Source: an uncultured Paracoccaceae bacterium
GTDB lineage: Bacteria; Pseudomonadota; Alphaproteobacteria; Rhodobacterales; Rhodobacteraceae
Assembly: GCA_947494675.1 (NCBI GenBank)
Contig: CANLVP010000001.1
Span: 496,001 to 560,000, forward strand
Direction of reading: 5' to 3'
DNA length: 64,000 nucleotides
Of the stretch, positions 53,787 to 62,793 are shown one piece after another. The translations under genes were made by a program, and so were the position numbers. The notes beneath the pieces were generated by a model, which saw only the letters and a list, made by a program, of their open reading frames with translations, was not told the origin of the DNA and searched no databases. How positions within the stretch are numbered: the first letter of the stretch is position 1; every line of letters starts with the position of its first letter.

Positions 53787-55148
53787 CTATTCGGCGGCAA
53801 TATCAGCCTGAAGCGCACGCGCATCGCTAATCATTTGCAAACGTGTTTCGGCAAAGCTGTCCACGGCACCCTTCCGCTTGGCGATACGCTGTTGCAGCAA
53901 ATTCGTCGTGGCGTTCAGGGCCCCGGCCCGCAGGCCCGCCTCAATCGTGACCCGCTCAAACACGTCACGTTGCGCATGGCTGCCGCCCATGGTCTGGAAC
54001 TTTGGATGAGCGGCAAAAAGCGCGTCAAAGGCCGCGTCATAGCGGCCATCGGAAAACGCGCCCAATCCCTTGGCCACGGCCACACCGGGATCGCGCATCG
54101 TCTTCGCCACTTCCGTATCCGCACCAGCGTCATTGGCCACACGCGCCGTCAGCCGGGCCGCTGCATCGGCGCGATTGTCGCCAACCAGCGCCATCATGTA
54201 GTGTAAATCGGCGAAGGTCAGGCAGCCATCCTCAGTCCGGCTTTCGGCCAAATCGGCCAACTCTGTCCAGCGGTGGCCCACGTCGATCCCTTCAAGCTCC
54301 AGCCGCACCAAAAGCGAACTGGCATTCGAGAAATCACGGTAGTCGTCCGTCTTTTCGTCGCGGATTTTGGTGTCGTAAAGCGCCAGAACTTGATCGACCT
54401 CACCCTGATCAAGATGCAAAAGCGCCTTGTGCCACCAGACGTGAAACCGAAAGTTGTTGCAGTGACCCCATGCGTCAAGGTTGTTGTCAATCAGCGCAAT
54501 GCCCTGCGTCGGCCGGTGGGTCATGTCATAAACATGCGTGACCGCATGCAGCCCCCAAGCGTCGTCGCTGGCATAGGCCAAACCTTCCAGTCCGGTCCGC
54601 TCTGCCGCGTCATAGCTGCCGGTTTCTTCCATCGCAAAGGCCAGACAGCCCAAAGCGTAACCACGCAACGGATGGTCCTTCCCATGGGCACCGATCACCG
54701 CCTCGACGGACCGGCGCATGCCGATGTGATCGCCCAGAATGAACCGAATGCCATGCGACAGCTTCATACTGATCGTATCCGCCGGATTGATCCGTAACGC
54801 CGCTTCCATATGCGCAATCGCACGGCTGGGCTGACCAGCAATCCAGTCTTTCAGCGCTTCACACCAAAGCCACTCGCGCCGCGTGTCACCACCTGCCTGC
54901 AAAGCGACCTGCGCCGTTTGGCTGGCGTCTTGCGCCACGCTGTAAAGCTCGCGCCGTCCCAGCATCAGGGCGGACAGACCTTTCAGCGCATGTGCCATGG
55001 CAAAGCCGGGTGCGAGCTCAAGAAGTTTGCCCAAATGGACCGGGGCCGTTTGGCCATGCGACAGCACACCCAGGATCACGCCGTTCCATTCCGCAAGTGC
55101 CGCCTCGTCCGTCAGGCTGACCTCACTGGTCGCGATATCAATCAGCAT
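53787..55148 (-). CDS. TTC38-like tetratricopeptide-repeat protein
   Basis: 453 residues, all-helical with degenerate TPR-like repeats (AIAHMEAALRINPADTISMKLSHGIRFILGDH, HPLRGYALGCLAFAMEETGSYDAAERTGLEGL, HAVTHVYDMTHR). The order and motifs resemble the TTC38 family found in alphaproteobacteria and animals. There is no signal peptide. The function is unknown. It is oriented like the opg operon but upstream of it, only 21 bases before opgC, so read-through is likely. Confidence 0.75.
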   Translation of the reverse strand: MLIDIATSEVSLTDEAALAEWNGVILGVLSHGQTAPVHLGKLLELAPGFAMAHALKGLSALMLGRRELYSVAQDASQTAQVALQAGGDTRREWLWCEALKDWIAGQPSRAIAHMEAALRINPADTISMKLSHGIRFILGDHIGMRRSVEAVIGAHGKDHPLRGYALGCLAFAMEETGSYDAAERTGLEGLAYASDDAWGLHAVTHVYDMTHRPTQGIALIDNNLDAWGHCNNFRFHVWWHKALLHLDQGEVDQVLALYDTKIRDEKTDDYRDFSNASSLLVRLELEGIDVGHRWTELADLAESRTEDGCLTFADLHYMMALVGDNRADAAARLTARVANDAGADTEVAKTMRDPGVAVAKGLGAFSDGRYDAAFDALFAAHPKFQTMGGSHAQRDVFERVTIEAGLRAGALNATTNLLQQRIAKRKGAVDSFAETRLQMISDARALQADIAAE

Positions 55149-55288
55149 TCTTGGACCCCTCGCGGTGCATTGCTTTTTCTCTCACAAGGCATTCATAATG
55201 CACCGCAAAATCCAACTCACCTCACATGGGCGGCAGCACGCGGGAACGTGATCGCTATTCACGAAAGCGTGTAAGCGGATTCCTGCGC

Positions 55289-56488
55289 CTAGGTTTTCTG
55301 GCAACCCGCCAGAATGCCTGAAAGATTCGCGCCGTCGGCATCAAAACGCGGTGGCGGGCGCCGCATTTCGACCGGTGTCTTGGAAAATTTCAGCGGATTG
55401 CCCAAAAGCTGGACATCTCCAGCCTCCGTTTCGGGGTGCGCAACCGTCACGACCGCACCGCGGGCTTCCGCCTGTTCGCTGCCCAAAGCCTGACCAACGG
55501 TGTGAATTGGACCAACGGGAACACCCACAGACTGTAATACTTCGATCACCTCTGCACTGGATTTCGCCGCCAGTGTTTCAGTCACCACCGCTGTGATCAC
55601 CGCGCGATTGGCAATGCGCGCCGGATTCGTTGCAAATCTTGGATCATCCGCCAGATCGGGGCGCTGCATTGCTACGCAAAACGCTTGGAACTGCGTGTCA
55701 TTTCCAACCGCCAAAATGACATGCCCATCATTGGTGGCAAAGACATCATAGGGCACGATGTTGGGGTGCGCATTGCCGCGCCGCACAGGCTCTTGCCCTG
55801 AAGTCAGAAAGTTCACGCCCTCATTCACAAGCCAGGACATCTGACTATCGACCAACGCCAGATCGATGTGTTGCCCCTCGCCCGTCGCGTCGCGGTGGCG
55901 CAGCGCGGCCAAAATGCCAATCGTCGCATACATGCCGCACATCAGGTCCGACACGCCAACGCCAACCTTCATCGGCGCGCCATCCGGATCACCGGTCAGC
56001 GACATGATGCCGCCAAACCCCTGCGCCATCAGATCATAGCCCGCCTTGTCGCGATTTGGCCCGGTTTGGCCGAAGCCCGAGATTGAACAATAGACAAGCT
56101 CCGGACGCGCGGCGCAAAGCGTGCCATGATCCAGCCCATATTTCACCAGACCACCGGGTTTGTAATTCTCAATCACAACATCCGCCCGCGCCGCGATGGA
56201 TTGCACCAGTGCCTGACCTTCGTCGGTGCCAAGGTCTGCGGCCACTGAGTATTTGTTGCGGTTTGCGGCCATGAAATAGGCGCTCAGGTCACTATCGCCA
56301 TCCGGTGTCGCGGCATAGGGCGGCCCCCAACTGCGCGTATCGTCACCGCCCGTCTTGGGGTTTTCGATCTTGATCACCGTCGCACCAAGGTCACCCATCA
56401 TCTGTGTGGCCGACGGCCCCGCAAGGATCCGCGACAGGTCGAGTACCAGCAATCCATCAAGCGCGCCTGCCACCTTAGAACGCCCCAT
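55289..56488 (-). CDS. CaiB/BaiF family CoA-transferase (class III)
   Basis: 399 residues of a class III CoA-transferase: VLDLSRILAGPSATQMMGDLGATVIKIENP, with ENYKPGGLVKYGLD, YCSISGFGQTGPN, and GYDLMAQGFGGIMSLTGDPDGAP containing the catalytic Asp of the GLMSxTG region. The start overlaps the end of the TPP-enzyme gene by about 14 bases. Transfer of CoA between short acids is expected; substrates are unknown. The pairing recalls formyl-CoA transferase with oxalyl-CoA decarboxylase, but the partner is not a typical Oxc. Confidence 0.9.
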   Translation of the reverse strand: MGRSKVAGALDGLLVLDLSRILAGPSATQMMGDLGATVIKIENPKTGGDDTRSWGPPYAATPDGDSDLSAYFMAANRNKYSVAADLGTDEGQALVQSIAARADVVIENYKPGGLVKYGLDHGTLCAARPELVYCSISGFGQTGPNRDKAGYDLMAQGFGGIMSLTGDPDGAPMKVGVGVSDLMCGMYATIGILAALRHRDATGEGQHIDLALVDSQMSWLVNEGVNFLTSGQEPVRRGNAHPNIVPYDVFATNDGHVILAVGNDTQFQAFCVAMQRPDLADDPRFATNPARIANRAVITAVVTETLAAKSSAEVIEVLQSVGVPVGPIHTVGQALGSEQAEARGAVVTVAHPETEAGDVQLLGNPLKFSKTPVEMRRPPPRFDADGANLSGILAGCQKT

Positions 56489-58076
56489 CATAGGATTTGC
56501 GATCAATCTCGGCGGCAATCACGGTAAAGGTTTCAGCCCCCTGTGCGGCCTCCAGCGCGGCTTCAAGCTCTGCCTTAGAACGAACCCGATGCCCCTGCCC
56601 GCCAAAGGCCATTGCGAGCGCAACAAAGTCACAATGCGCGAAATCCACCCCGGTATTTTGCATCTGCCGCTGCCGCTGCTTGAGCTCGATCAGCGCGAGC
56701 GAGGCATCGACAAACACCACGAAAATCGTCTGCAGGCCAAGCTCCGCCGCCGTTGCCAATTCGCCCAAGACCATCAACATCCCGGCATCGCCCGAGAATG
56801 ACACGACCGTCCTTTCCGGCTCCACGATTTGGGCACCGATTGCGAGGGGCACCGCACATCCCATGGTGCAGAATCCCGATGATTGGGTCAGGGCACGGGG
56901 GAAGTTGCACTGCCACATTTGCGACAGCAATATCCGGTGCGCCCCGCTGTCAGCAGTGGCCAAAGTGTCAGCGGGCAAGACCGCCTGACAGGTGGCAATG
57001 ACCTGCGCCGGGCCCCACTCCGTTGGTGTCGGAAACGCCGTGGCCAAATCGGCCTTCACCGCCGCGACTTCGCCACCCGGCCAAACATCGGACAGGGGCG
57101 CGTCCGGCAGCAAAGCCGCGACAGAAGCCGCGCAATCCCCGATGATATTCAACGTCGATTGATGCATGTAATGGTGATTGGGTGCCGCTGTAATATCGAT
57201 CACCATCTGTGTGGCGGGGTCCCACGGGTTCTGCCAACCGGGGCGCATCTCAATCGGGTCATAGCCAATCGCAAGGATTACATCCGCCTGCGCGATGAAG
57301 GGCATCAACACCTTATCCGCCTTGGGCGACAGACCAGCGCCACCCAACGATAAGGCATGGTTTTCAGGCAATATTCCCTTGGCTTTGTAAGTCGTAATGA
57401 CAGGCGCACCCAGCGTCTCAGCCGCCTGCAACACTGCGGTATCGGCACCCTCAACAACCGCATCAAGGCCGACCACGATCAGGGGCCGCTTTGCCCCGGC
57501 CAAGGCCGCGCGGGCACGCTCCAAATCAGACCCCGCAGGTGCAACAGCCGCCGCTGCATGGCGCAAAACGCCGGTGCCGCTGGCCGGCGCATCGGCGACA
57601 GAGATCGGCACATCAATATGCACAGGTCCGGGCCGGCCTTCGGTCGCGATGGCGAGCGCTTTGTCGATGATCACATGGCTGGCGGCCGCGTTCAGTGTGA
57701 ACGTCTCTTTGGTAATCGGGCGAAAAACCTGTGGCTGATCCAGCACCTGATGGGTGTAAACCTGCGCCTCATCGGGATCGACACAACCTGTCAAAACGAT
57801 CATCGGCACCCGATCTTGATGAGCGTTTTCAATCACGTTGATCCCATTCAGCGCACCAGGTCCAACCGTCGCCACCATGATCCCGGGCGCGCCTGTGCGA
57901 TGATACGTTCCTTCCGCCATAAAGCCTGCGGCATTTTCATGCTTGCACAAAACAAACGTGATCCCTGCCTTTTCCAGCGCATCGAGGATCGTCAAAACCT
58001 CACCGCCCGGCATCCCAAAGGCCCACCGGCACCCGGCCTCGTAAAGACGTTTGGCGACAACATCTGCTGCACGCAT
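56475..58076 (-). CDS. Thiamine-diphosphate enzyme, acetolactate-synthase-like
   Basis: 533 residues in three ThDP domains: N-terminal PYR domain with the cofactor-activating Glu in CKHENAAGFMAEG, a central domain (about 185-320), and a C-terminal PP domain. The TPP/Mg motif is altered: GDAGM instead of GDGxx, and VFVDAS where NN is usual. It is therefore an odd member of the IlvB-like family, and its reaction cannot be named. The ATG at 58076 follows GGAG at seven bases. It is co-transcribed with the overlapping CoA-transferase gene. Confidence 0.82.
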   Translation of the reverse strand: MRAADVVAKRLYEAGCRWAFGMPGGEVLTILDALEKAGITFVLCKHENAAGFMAEGTYHRTGAPGIMVATVGPGALNGINVIENAHQDRVPMIVLTGCVDPDEAQVYTHQVLDQPQVFRPITKETFTLNAAASHVIIDKALAIATEGRPGPVHIDVPISVADAPASGTGVLRHAAAAVAPAGSDLERARAALAGAKRPLIVVGLDAVVEGADTAVLQAAETLGAPVITTYKAKGILPENHALSLGGAGLSPKADKVLMPFIAQADVILAIGYDPIEMRPGWQNPWDPATQMVIDITAAPNHHYMHQSTLNIIGDCAASVAALLPDAPLSDVWPGGEVAAVKADLATAFPTPTEWGPAQVIATCQAVLPADTLATADSGAHRILLSQMWQCNFPRALTQSSGFCTMGCAVPLAIGAQIVEPERTVVSFSGDAGMLMVLGELATAAELGLQTIFVVFVDASLALIELKQRQRQMQNTGVDFAHCDFVALAMAFGGQGHRVRSKAELEAALEAAQGAETFTVIAAEIDRKSYDGAF

Positions 58077-58271
58077 GGCAAAGCTCCGCAATTTTATCTT
58101 CGTTGTCAGCGACCTCTTGCATGTCGGGCCCAAAGGCAATGCAAGAACACGTCAACTTTATTACGAACCTGCGTGCGGCTGCACTGAAACTCACCCGCTG
58201 CTAAAGCAAACCCCTTGACTTATCGCTCTCAATTCACCAACTTGAACTATGTTCATGAATAGGGTTCAAAA

Positions 58272-58556
58272 ATGTTCAGACCAATCTATTACGCGCTTTG
58301 CGCCACCACCGCCGTCATTCTGTCCGCCTGTGCCACTCCAAGCGCCCAACATTCTGAAGCTGCAAGCCACCACAGCGCCGCCGCTTCCGTCACCGGTGTC
58401 TCGACAGTGGCCGCCGCGCCTCTGATCTCGGGCGGTGCCGCACTCAGCGTGTCAGGTGCTGCCCTTGCGACGAGCGGAAGCACTGCTGTCGATGCAGGCG
58501 TTGACCTTGCCACGTTTGACCCCGTCCAGGCGGACGGGCCACCGACGCTGAATTAG
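58272..58556 (+). CDS. Small Ala/Ser-rich lipoprotein
   Basis: 94 residues. A lipoprotein signal (MFRPIYYALCATTAVILSAC) with Cys at about 20, then a low-complexity Ala/Ser/Val/Thr-rich mature part (AASVTGVSTVAAAPLISGGA) and an acidic end. It precedes the DUF2145 gene by nine bases. No family was recognised. Confidence 0.7.
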   Translation: MFRPIYYALCATTAVILSACATPSAQHSEAASHHSAAASVTGVSTVAAAPLISGGAALSVSGAALATSGSTAVDAGVDLATFDPVQADGPPTLN

Positions 58557-58565
58557 GAGCACACC

Positions 58566-59363
58566 ATGACCATCAAAGCCTTCATCTCCGCAGCCCTGCT
58601 TGCCTTCGCCCCCCTGCCCCTTGCGGCGGGCAGCAGCAGTGCTTCCAACCCGGTCCTACCAGTGGCAGAGGTGTCCACCTTTGCCGATCAGGTGCAAAAG
58701 GACCTTGCCGCGCGCGGCGTCCGGGTCGCAATCGTCGGCCGCATGGGACGCGACCCCGATAGCTTGCCTGAAGGCGTGACCTACACCCATCTTGGATTTT
58801 GGGTCTTTTCACGGATCACCATGTCCGATGGCCGCACAGGCGAAGGCTACCGCGTCTATAACCTCTACCAACGCGCAGGCGACCGCACCGTCAGCGATCT
58901 GATACAGGACAGCCCGGCGGATTTCTTCGCTGGCGCCAAACGTCTGGACGCAGGTATCATCATTCCCGACCCGCGCCTGCAGACAAAGCTCTTGCAGGTG
59001 ATCGGCAGCCCCACCTATGCCGCCCTGCACAATCCGCGCTATTCCGTCTTGGCCAACCCCGCCACAGACCAGTTCCAAAACTGCACAGAGCATACGTTGA
59101 ACGTCGTGATGGCCGCCGTCTACGACACGGCGGACCCAGCGCAGATCAAGGCCAACATCGCCGCACATTTCCAACCGCAAGTGATTGCCGTTGATGGGTT
59201 GCAACGGGCCCTGGCCCCCGCCCTCAGCCAGGCACTCAGTACCGCAGATCACGGACCTGTTGTTGGCACGGCAACCTTTGGGTCACTGGCCCGGTTCATG
59301 CAGACCCATGATCTGTCAGCCCAAACTTACCGGATCACGCCGCAAGGGGCGTTCCGTTTCTGA
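58566..59363 (+). CDS. DUF2145 exported protein
   Basis: 265 residues with a signal peptide (to AAG at about 21) and the DUF2145 pattern: FADQVQKDLAARGVRVAIVGRMGRD, LPEGVTYTHLGFWVF, YRVYNLYQ, DSPADFFAGA, QNCTEHTLNVVMAAVYDT. The conserved Cys/His/Asn suggest a papain-like or permuted NlpC-like fold, but the catalytic role is unproven. It is in an operon with the small lipoprotein. Confidence 0.83.
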   Translation: MTIKAFISAALLAFAPLPLAAGSSSASNPVLPVAEVSTFADQVQKDLAARGVRVAIVGRMGRDPDSLPEGVTYTHLGFWVFSRITMSDGRTGEGYRVYNLYQRAGDRTVSDLIQDSPADFFAGAKRLDAGIIIPDPRLQTKLLQVIGSPTYAALHNPRYSVLANPATDQFQNCTEHTLNVVMAAVYDTADPAQIKANIAAHFQPQVIAVDGLQRALAPALSQALSTADHGPVVGTATFGSLARFMQTHDLSAQTYRITPQGAFRF

Positions 59364-59393
59364 CTTATTGGCGGGGATGTCACAGAAATCCGC

Positions 59394-59420
59394 TTTGGGC
59401 CAAAAAACGCTTGGCCCAAA
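59394..59420. other. 10-bp hairpin after DUF2145 gene
   Basis: TTTGGGCCAA and TTGGCCCAAA form a perfect 10-bp stem with a seven-base A/C-rich loop, 30 bases past the DUF2145 stop. There is no U-run. It is a probable 3' end or terminator of that operon. Confidence 0.5.
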
Positions 59421-59477
59421 CGCAACCTCCGGGTTACCAAAGCCCACGCAAATCGCGAATCGTATAAGGAGACTGCA

Positions 59478-59513
59478 ATGCAAGAAATAAGGCACCAAGC
59501 ACACCGCTGGTAG
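59478..59513 (+). other. Possible 11-codon ORF with strong ribosome binding site
   Basis: AAGGAG, six bases, then ATG and eleven codons (MQEIRHQAHRW) ending in TAG. The same frame stays open after the TAG into the ORF that begins at 59592. It might be a leader peptide or a remnant of a longer gene. Confidence 0.3.
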
Positions 59514-59591
59514 CGCCCTTGCATTGCTTGTGCGCGCTATTGCAGCCGCACACCACCCTTTTTCCGACCGACGATTTCAGGACATAGTCCC

Positions 59592-59885
59592 ATGCACCCC
59601 CCGTTTATCTTTACCGATCACAGGATCGGTCCCGACACCTTTACGCCCAAGCCGCACGTCAAACGGACGCGGCCAACGCGGCTTGAACTTTCCCCCGCAA
59701 CCGGCTGGCCGCCTGTGCCACTTGTGGTGCCAAGCGAAGAGCGGACCGCCCCAAGTGGCCAGCCCTTTAGCCCTGGCTTCAAGCTCTATGTTGTGCCGCC
59801 ACCACGGGCCACGTGGCGCGATATCGTTGGGCGGTTCCTCATCCGGATCGGCCAACGTATGATCCTGCAAAACCGCCCGGGCTAA
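59592..59885 (+). CDS. Uncharacterised Pro-rich 97-residue protein
   Basis: A soluble, basic and Pro-rich protein (PSEERTAPSGQPFSPGFKLYVVPPPRATW) with an amphipathic C-terminus. The Shine-Dalgarno is weak, and a longer antisense frame overlaps it, so coding is uncertain. A 9-bp hairpin (59873-59898) covers its stop codon. No family was recognised. Confidence 0.4.
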   Translation: MHPPFIFTDHRIGPDTFTPKPHVKRTRPTRLELSPATGWPPVPLVVPSEERTAPSGQPFSPGFKLYVVPPPRATWRDIVGRFLIRIGQRMILQNRPG

Positions 59886-59898
59886 CCCGCCCGGGCGG
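59873..59898. other. 9-bp hairpin
   Basis: CCGCCCGGG and CCCGGGCGG pair around eight bases, spanning the stop codon of the 97-codon ORF and ending 18 bases before the TraB/GumN start. It may sequester or separate translation units; no U-run follows. Confidence 0.4.
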
Positions 59899-59916
59899 CC
59901 AATAAACGGAGGCCTC

Positions 59917-60912
59917 ATGCGCCGCTTTCTGACCGCCCTTTGCCTCATGTTCTTGCCCCTGCAGGCCGCCGCGCTTTGTGAAGGTGCCGACTATCTGGAC
60001 ACCCTGACAGCAGATGAACGGGCCAGCATTGATGCAATCATCGCCGACACCCCTTTTGCAAAGGGTCTCGTCTGGCAAGCCACGCGCGGCGACACAACGC
60101 TTCATGTGATCGGCACAATGCACATCTACGATCCGCGCCTTGGCCCGATCGTTTTGCGCACCGCCCCCCTTGTCAAAGCCGCCGATCTGCTGCTGGTCGA
60201 AGCAGGCCCAGAGGCCGAAGCACAGATGAGCGCCGCCCTGCAAAGCGATCCGGGGCTGATCTTTATCACCGACGGCCCGACCCTGCCCGAACAGCTGCCC
60301 GAGGATGCTTGGCAAGCGCTGGCAGATGCCGCCACCGCCCGGCAAATCCCGGCATTCATGGCCGCCAAAATGCAACCCTGGTATCTGGCCCTCACGCTCG
60401 CGATCCCGACCTGCACCATCGCCGATCTGGCATCCGGTGCGCGCGGTTTGGATCATCTTTTGATGGATATCGCCGCCCAATCAAACGTCCCGATTGAAGC
60501 GGTTGAACCGTGGGACACGCTTTTTCGCCTAATGCAGGACGGCACCCCTGAAGAACAGCTTGAGCTACTGCAAATGGGTCTGGTCGATCCGCAGACCCAG
60601 ACCGCGCTTTTTGTATCGATGCTCAATAGCTACTTTACCGAAAACGTGGTGGCGATTTGGGAAGCCTCGCGCATATCCTCCAAAGACGTGCCTGGTCTGG
60701 ATCCCGCTCGGGCAAAAGAACTCTTTGCCGAGACCGAACAGGTCATCCTGATCGACCGCAACCACGCGTGGATCCCCCGCATAGACGCCGCAGCGCAGGC
60801 CCAAGACAACATCGTGCTCGCCGTCGGCGCGGCGCATTTGCCGGGCGTTGATGGCGTCCTGAACTTGCTGCAATCCGACGGCTGGACCCTGACGCCCGTG
60901 CCTGCGCCCTAG
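59917..60912 (+). CDS. TraB/GumN family exported protein
   Basis: 331 residues with a Sec signal (MRRFLTALCLMFLPLQAAAL), then a TraB/GumN (Tiki-like) domain: HVIGTMHIYDPR, LLLVEAGPE, LLMDIAAQSNVP…EPWDTL, LIDRNHAWIPRI, and VAVGAAHLPGVDGVLNLLQSDG. The GTMH, RNxxW and GAAHLPG motifs are those proposed to build a metalloprotease-like site in the Tiki group. AACGGAGG precedes the ATG. The role is unknown. Confidence 0.9.
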   Translation: MRRFLTALCLMFLPLQAAALCEGADYLDTLTADERASIDAIIADTPFAKGLVWQATRGDTTLHVIGTMHIYDPRLGPIVLRTAPLVKAADLLLVEAGPEAEAQMSAALQSDPGLIFITDGPTLPEQLPEDAWQALADAATARQIPAFMAAKMQPWYLALTLAIPTCTIADLASGARGLDHLLMDIAAQSNVPIEAVEPWDTLFRLMQDGTPEEQLELLQMGLVDPQTQTALFVSMLNSYFTENVVAIWEASRISSKDVPGLDPARAKELFAETEQVILIDRNHAWIPRIDAAAQAQDNIVLAVGAAHLPGVDGVLNLLQSDGWTLTPVPAP

Positions 60913-61556
60913 ACGTCACCCCAATCGGCAAGGCCCTTTTCCCCGGCCTTGGTCAGACCGTAGATCCCTTTGCTGACCCGTTGAAACCAGCCGTAGTGAT
61001 CATCCGCCATGATCCGCGTAGCCTGCGGCACCTCGGTCCAATCCTTGACGACCGACCCCTTTGACGGCCCATGCACCGCCAGAAACCGCGCACATTTCAG
61101 CGCGTCTTGCCGATACCCCGTGACCAACCCATGCCGTGTGGCCCCGCCCGCGTTCGGGTCGCCCTCAAGCCGCTCAAACGCCTTTACCAATCGCGCCTTT
61201 TTCTTCTTGGACTTGCGCGGCGCATAGGGTCCGGGCTCTGCCAGAACCTCAACCAACCCATCCCGCGCCCGCACGGTCAGCACCCCAAGCCCCACCCGGC
61301 GCGCCAGCTTCACATTTGCTTTCAGCGCCTTGGCCTTGCCGCCCGCAGGCACCGCCAAATAAACCAGATCGGTGGTCTGCAACCGCTCAATCCCCTGATG
61401 AAACAGCGCCAGCGAAAACCCCAGCTTCAGCTCTACGACCAAAATGTCGTCACCGCGGCGCGCCACCACATCTGCCGCCCCCACCTCACCCTTCACGGTC
61501 CAGCCTGCCCGGGTCAGATAGGCCTTGATCGGCGGATAAAGCGCGGTTTCTTTCAC
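60909..61556 (-). CDS. DUF2161 (putative PD-(D/E)XK-type) protein
   Basis: About 215 residues: ETALYPPIKAYLTRAGWTVKGEVGAADVVARRGDDILVVELKLGFS has the D…ExK arrangement of a restriction-endonuclease-like fold; a central Lys-rich segment (RKSKKKKARL) and a C-terminal winged-helix-like half follow. It matches the remembered DUF2161 family. The start is probably GTG at 61556 with AGGGA upstream; a TTG one codon earlier is also possible. It ends tail-to-tail with the TraB/GumN gene (4-base overlap). Confidence 0.75.
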   Translation of the reverse strand: MKETALYPPIKAYLTRAGWTVKGEVGAADVVARRGDDILVVELKLGFSLALFHQGIERLQTTDLVYLAVPAGGKAKALKANVKLARRVGLGVLTVRARDGLVEVLAEPGPYAPRKSKKKKARLVKAFERLEGDPNAGGATRHGLVTGYRQDALKCARFLAVHGPSKGSVVKDWTEVPQATRIMADDHYGWFQRVSKGIYGLTKAGEKGLADWGDV

Positions 61557-61639
61557 CAAAATCCCTGCAATTGCAAAAAGTTGCCACAAAAGGCGTTTAC
61601 GACGATAGTCGTCGTTAACCTTTTGAGAATGTGACAACC

Positions 61640-62512
61640 ATGCGCCACCTTGCCAAGCCCTTGATCTGCGCCACGCTTTTTGCGGCGCTGACGGCCTGCG
61701 GCTCTGGCAGCAGCATCGGGACGCCGCCGCTGGCCTCGACCGGATTTGCGGCCCAATCAAGCGAAATTGCCTCGCAAGTCACCTTCAACCTCCTACAAGC
61801 CAGCACCTTTTTGCTGCAGGACCAAGAAGGGGAGCTGACCGAACAAAACGTCAAGCTGCGGATTAACGCCCAGGGCAAACCGGTAATCGAGCTAGACGGC
61901 GACAAATTCGTGCTGAATGCGCAAGGCGGCGGCGTCTATTCCGCCCTGCAAAATGACACCGAAGTGCTTTGGCTACGCATCGCGCAAACCGACCCCAATG
62001 TGGTCGAGATGATCTATCTGTCGTTTGAAACCGAGGACAGCTTTAACGCCAGCTACCTCCCCTTCGGCTTCGACACCGCCCCGGGCGCCGTTGCGGCCCA
62101 GATAGGCTCTGCGATCTTCAAGGGCGATGCCTCTGTCTCGCTCCGACAAGTGACGAACGGCCAATTGGCTTCTGGGTTCTCTGGCGGCATCGCGCGCATC
62201 ACTGCCGATTTTGACAGCAACCAGGTCGCTGGCACTCTGCGCTTGAATGACACACAAAACCGGCTCCTGACACTTCCCAAAGTCACGCTGGGGCTCGAAA
62301 CTTCCGCCATTAACGGCAATGGCTTTACCGGCGATATGTCTGTGACAAACGGCTCACTCGGGGCCAACCGCACCCTCGATGATGGCACCTATGATGGCCG
62401 GTTCTATGGGGCAGAGGCATCGGCCGTGGCGGGCACGCTGACCGGCACCATTGTCACCGATGACCCCGACAGCCCGATCTTGCTGCAAGGCGCGTTCATC
62501 GCTGGCAATTGA
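61640..62512 (+). CDS. TbpB-like beta-barrel surface lipoprotein
   Basis: 290 residues. A lipoprotein signal (LICATLFAALTAC, Cys about 19) is followed by a beta-rich protein. The C-terminal ~120 residues (GGIARITADFDSNQVAGTLRLND…FTGDMSV…GTYDGRFYGAEASAVAGTLTG) match the transferrin-binding-protein-B eight-stranded barrel pattern also seen in HphA/Slam substrates. A role in iron or heme binding is not implied by the fold. No Slam (DUF560) gene is seen in the window. Confidence 0.75.
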   Translation: MRHLAKPLICATLFAALTACGSGSSIGTPPLASTGFAAQSSEIASQVTFNLLQASTFLLQDQEGELTEQNVKLRINAQGKPVIELDGDKFVLNAQGGGVYSALQNDTEVLWLRIAQTDPNVVEMIYLSFETEDSFNASYLPFGFDTAPGAVAAQIGSAIFKGDASVSLRQVTNGQLASGFSGGIARITADFDSNQVAGTLRLNDTQNRLLTLPKVTLGLETSAINGNGFTGDMSVTNGSLGANRTLDDGTYDGRFYGAEASAVAGTLTGTIVTDDPDSPILLQGAFIAGN

Positions 62513-62547
62513 CCCCGCCCGGCGCAACGCAGGACAGGGCCATCTGA

Positions 62548-62721
62548 TTAACGACCGCCGAGACGGCCGGGAAAGCGCGGTGGGCGCTGGGTGATCCTTC
62601 GGGACTGTAACGCACGCTGACCTTCACGCGCCGGGCGCGCTTGGGTCAAACCACGGCGCTGCGCGTCTTGTGTCACGGGTGTCTTGTCTGCCTTCCGGCG
62701 TTTTGGTGTCTTACGGGGCAT
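62548..62721 (-). CDS. 57-residue very basic protein
   Basis: Arg/Lys/Pro/Gln-rich throughout (MPRKTPKRRKADKTPVTQ…GLTQARPAREGQRALQ…PPRFPGRLGGR), without hydrophobic segments. It could be nucleic-acid- or ribosome-binding. GGAGG lies seven bases before the ATG, which supports translation. A five-codon ORF with its own ribosome binding site stands 72 bases upstream in the same transcript. No family was recognised. Confidence 0.5.
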   Translation of the reverse strand: MPRKTPKRRKADKTPVTQDAQRRGLTQARPAREGQRALQSRRITQRPPRFPGRLGGR

Positions 62722-62793
62722 CTGAAACCTCCATTCAATCTGAAAATGGGCCTGACGCAAATGCGCCAAGCGGGGTTCGCCCTGTGCAGGGCG

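Noticed and set aside
58244-58267. Possible LexA/SOS box (GAAC…GTTC…GTTC) before the small lipoprotein gene
   Set aside because: Alphaproteobacterial LexA sites are GTTC-N7-GTTC; here the direct spacing is nine bases and the inverted pair GAAC-TAT-GTTC is short, so the match is not convincing.
59511-59513. TAG read through as a sense or pyrrolysine codon
   Set aside because: The downstream ORF has weak coding signs, and nothing in the window suggests UAG decoding; chance open frame is simpler.
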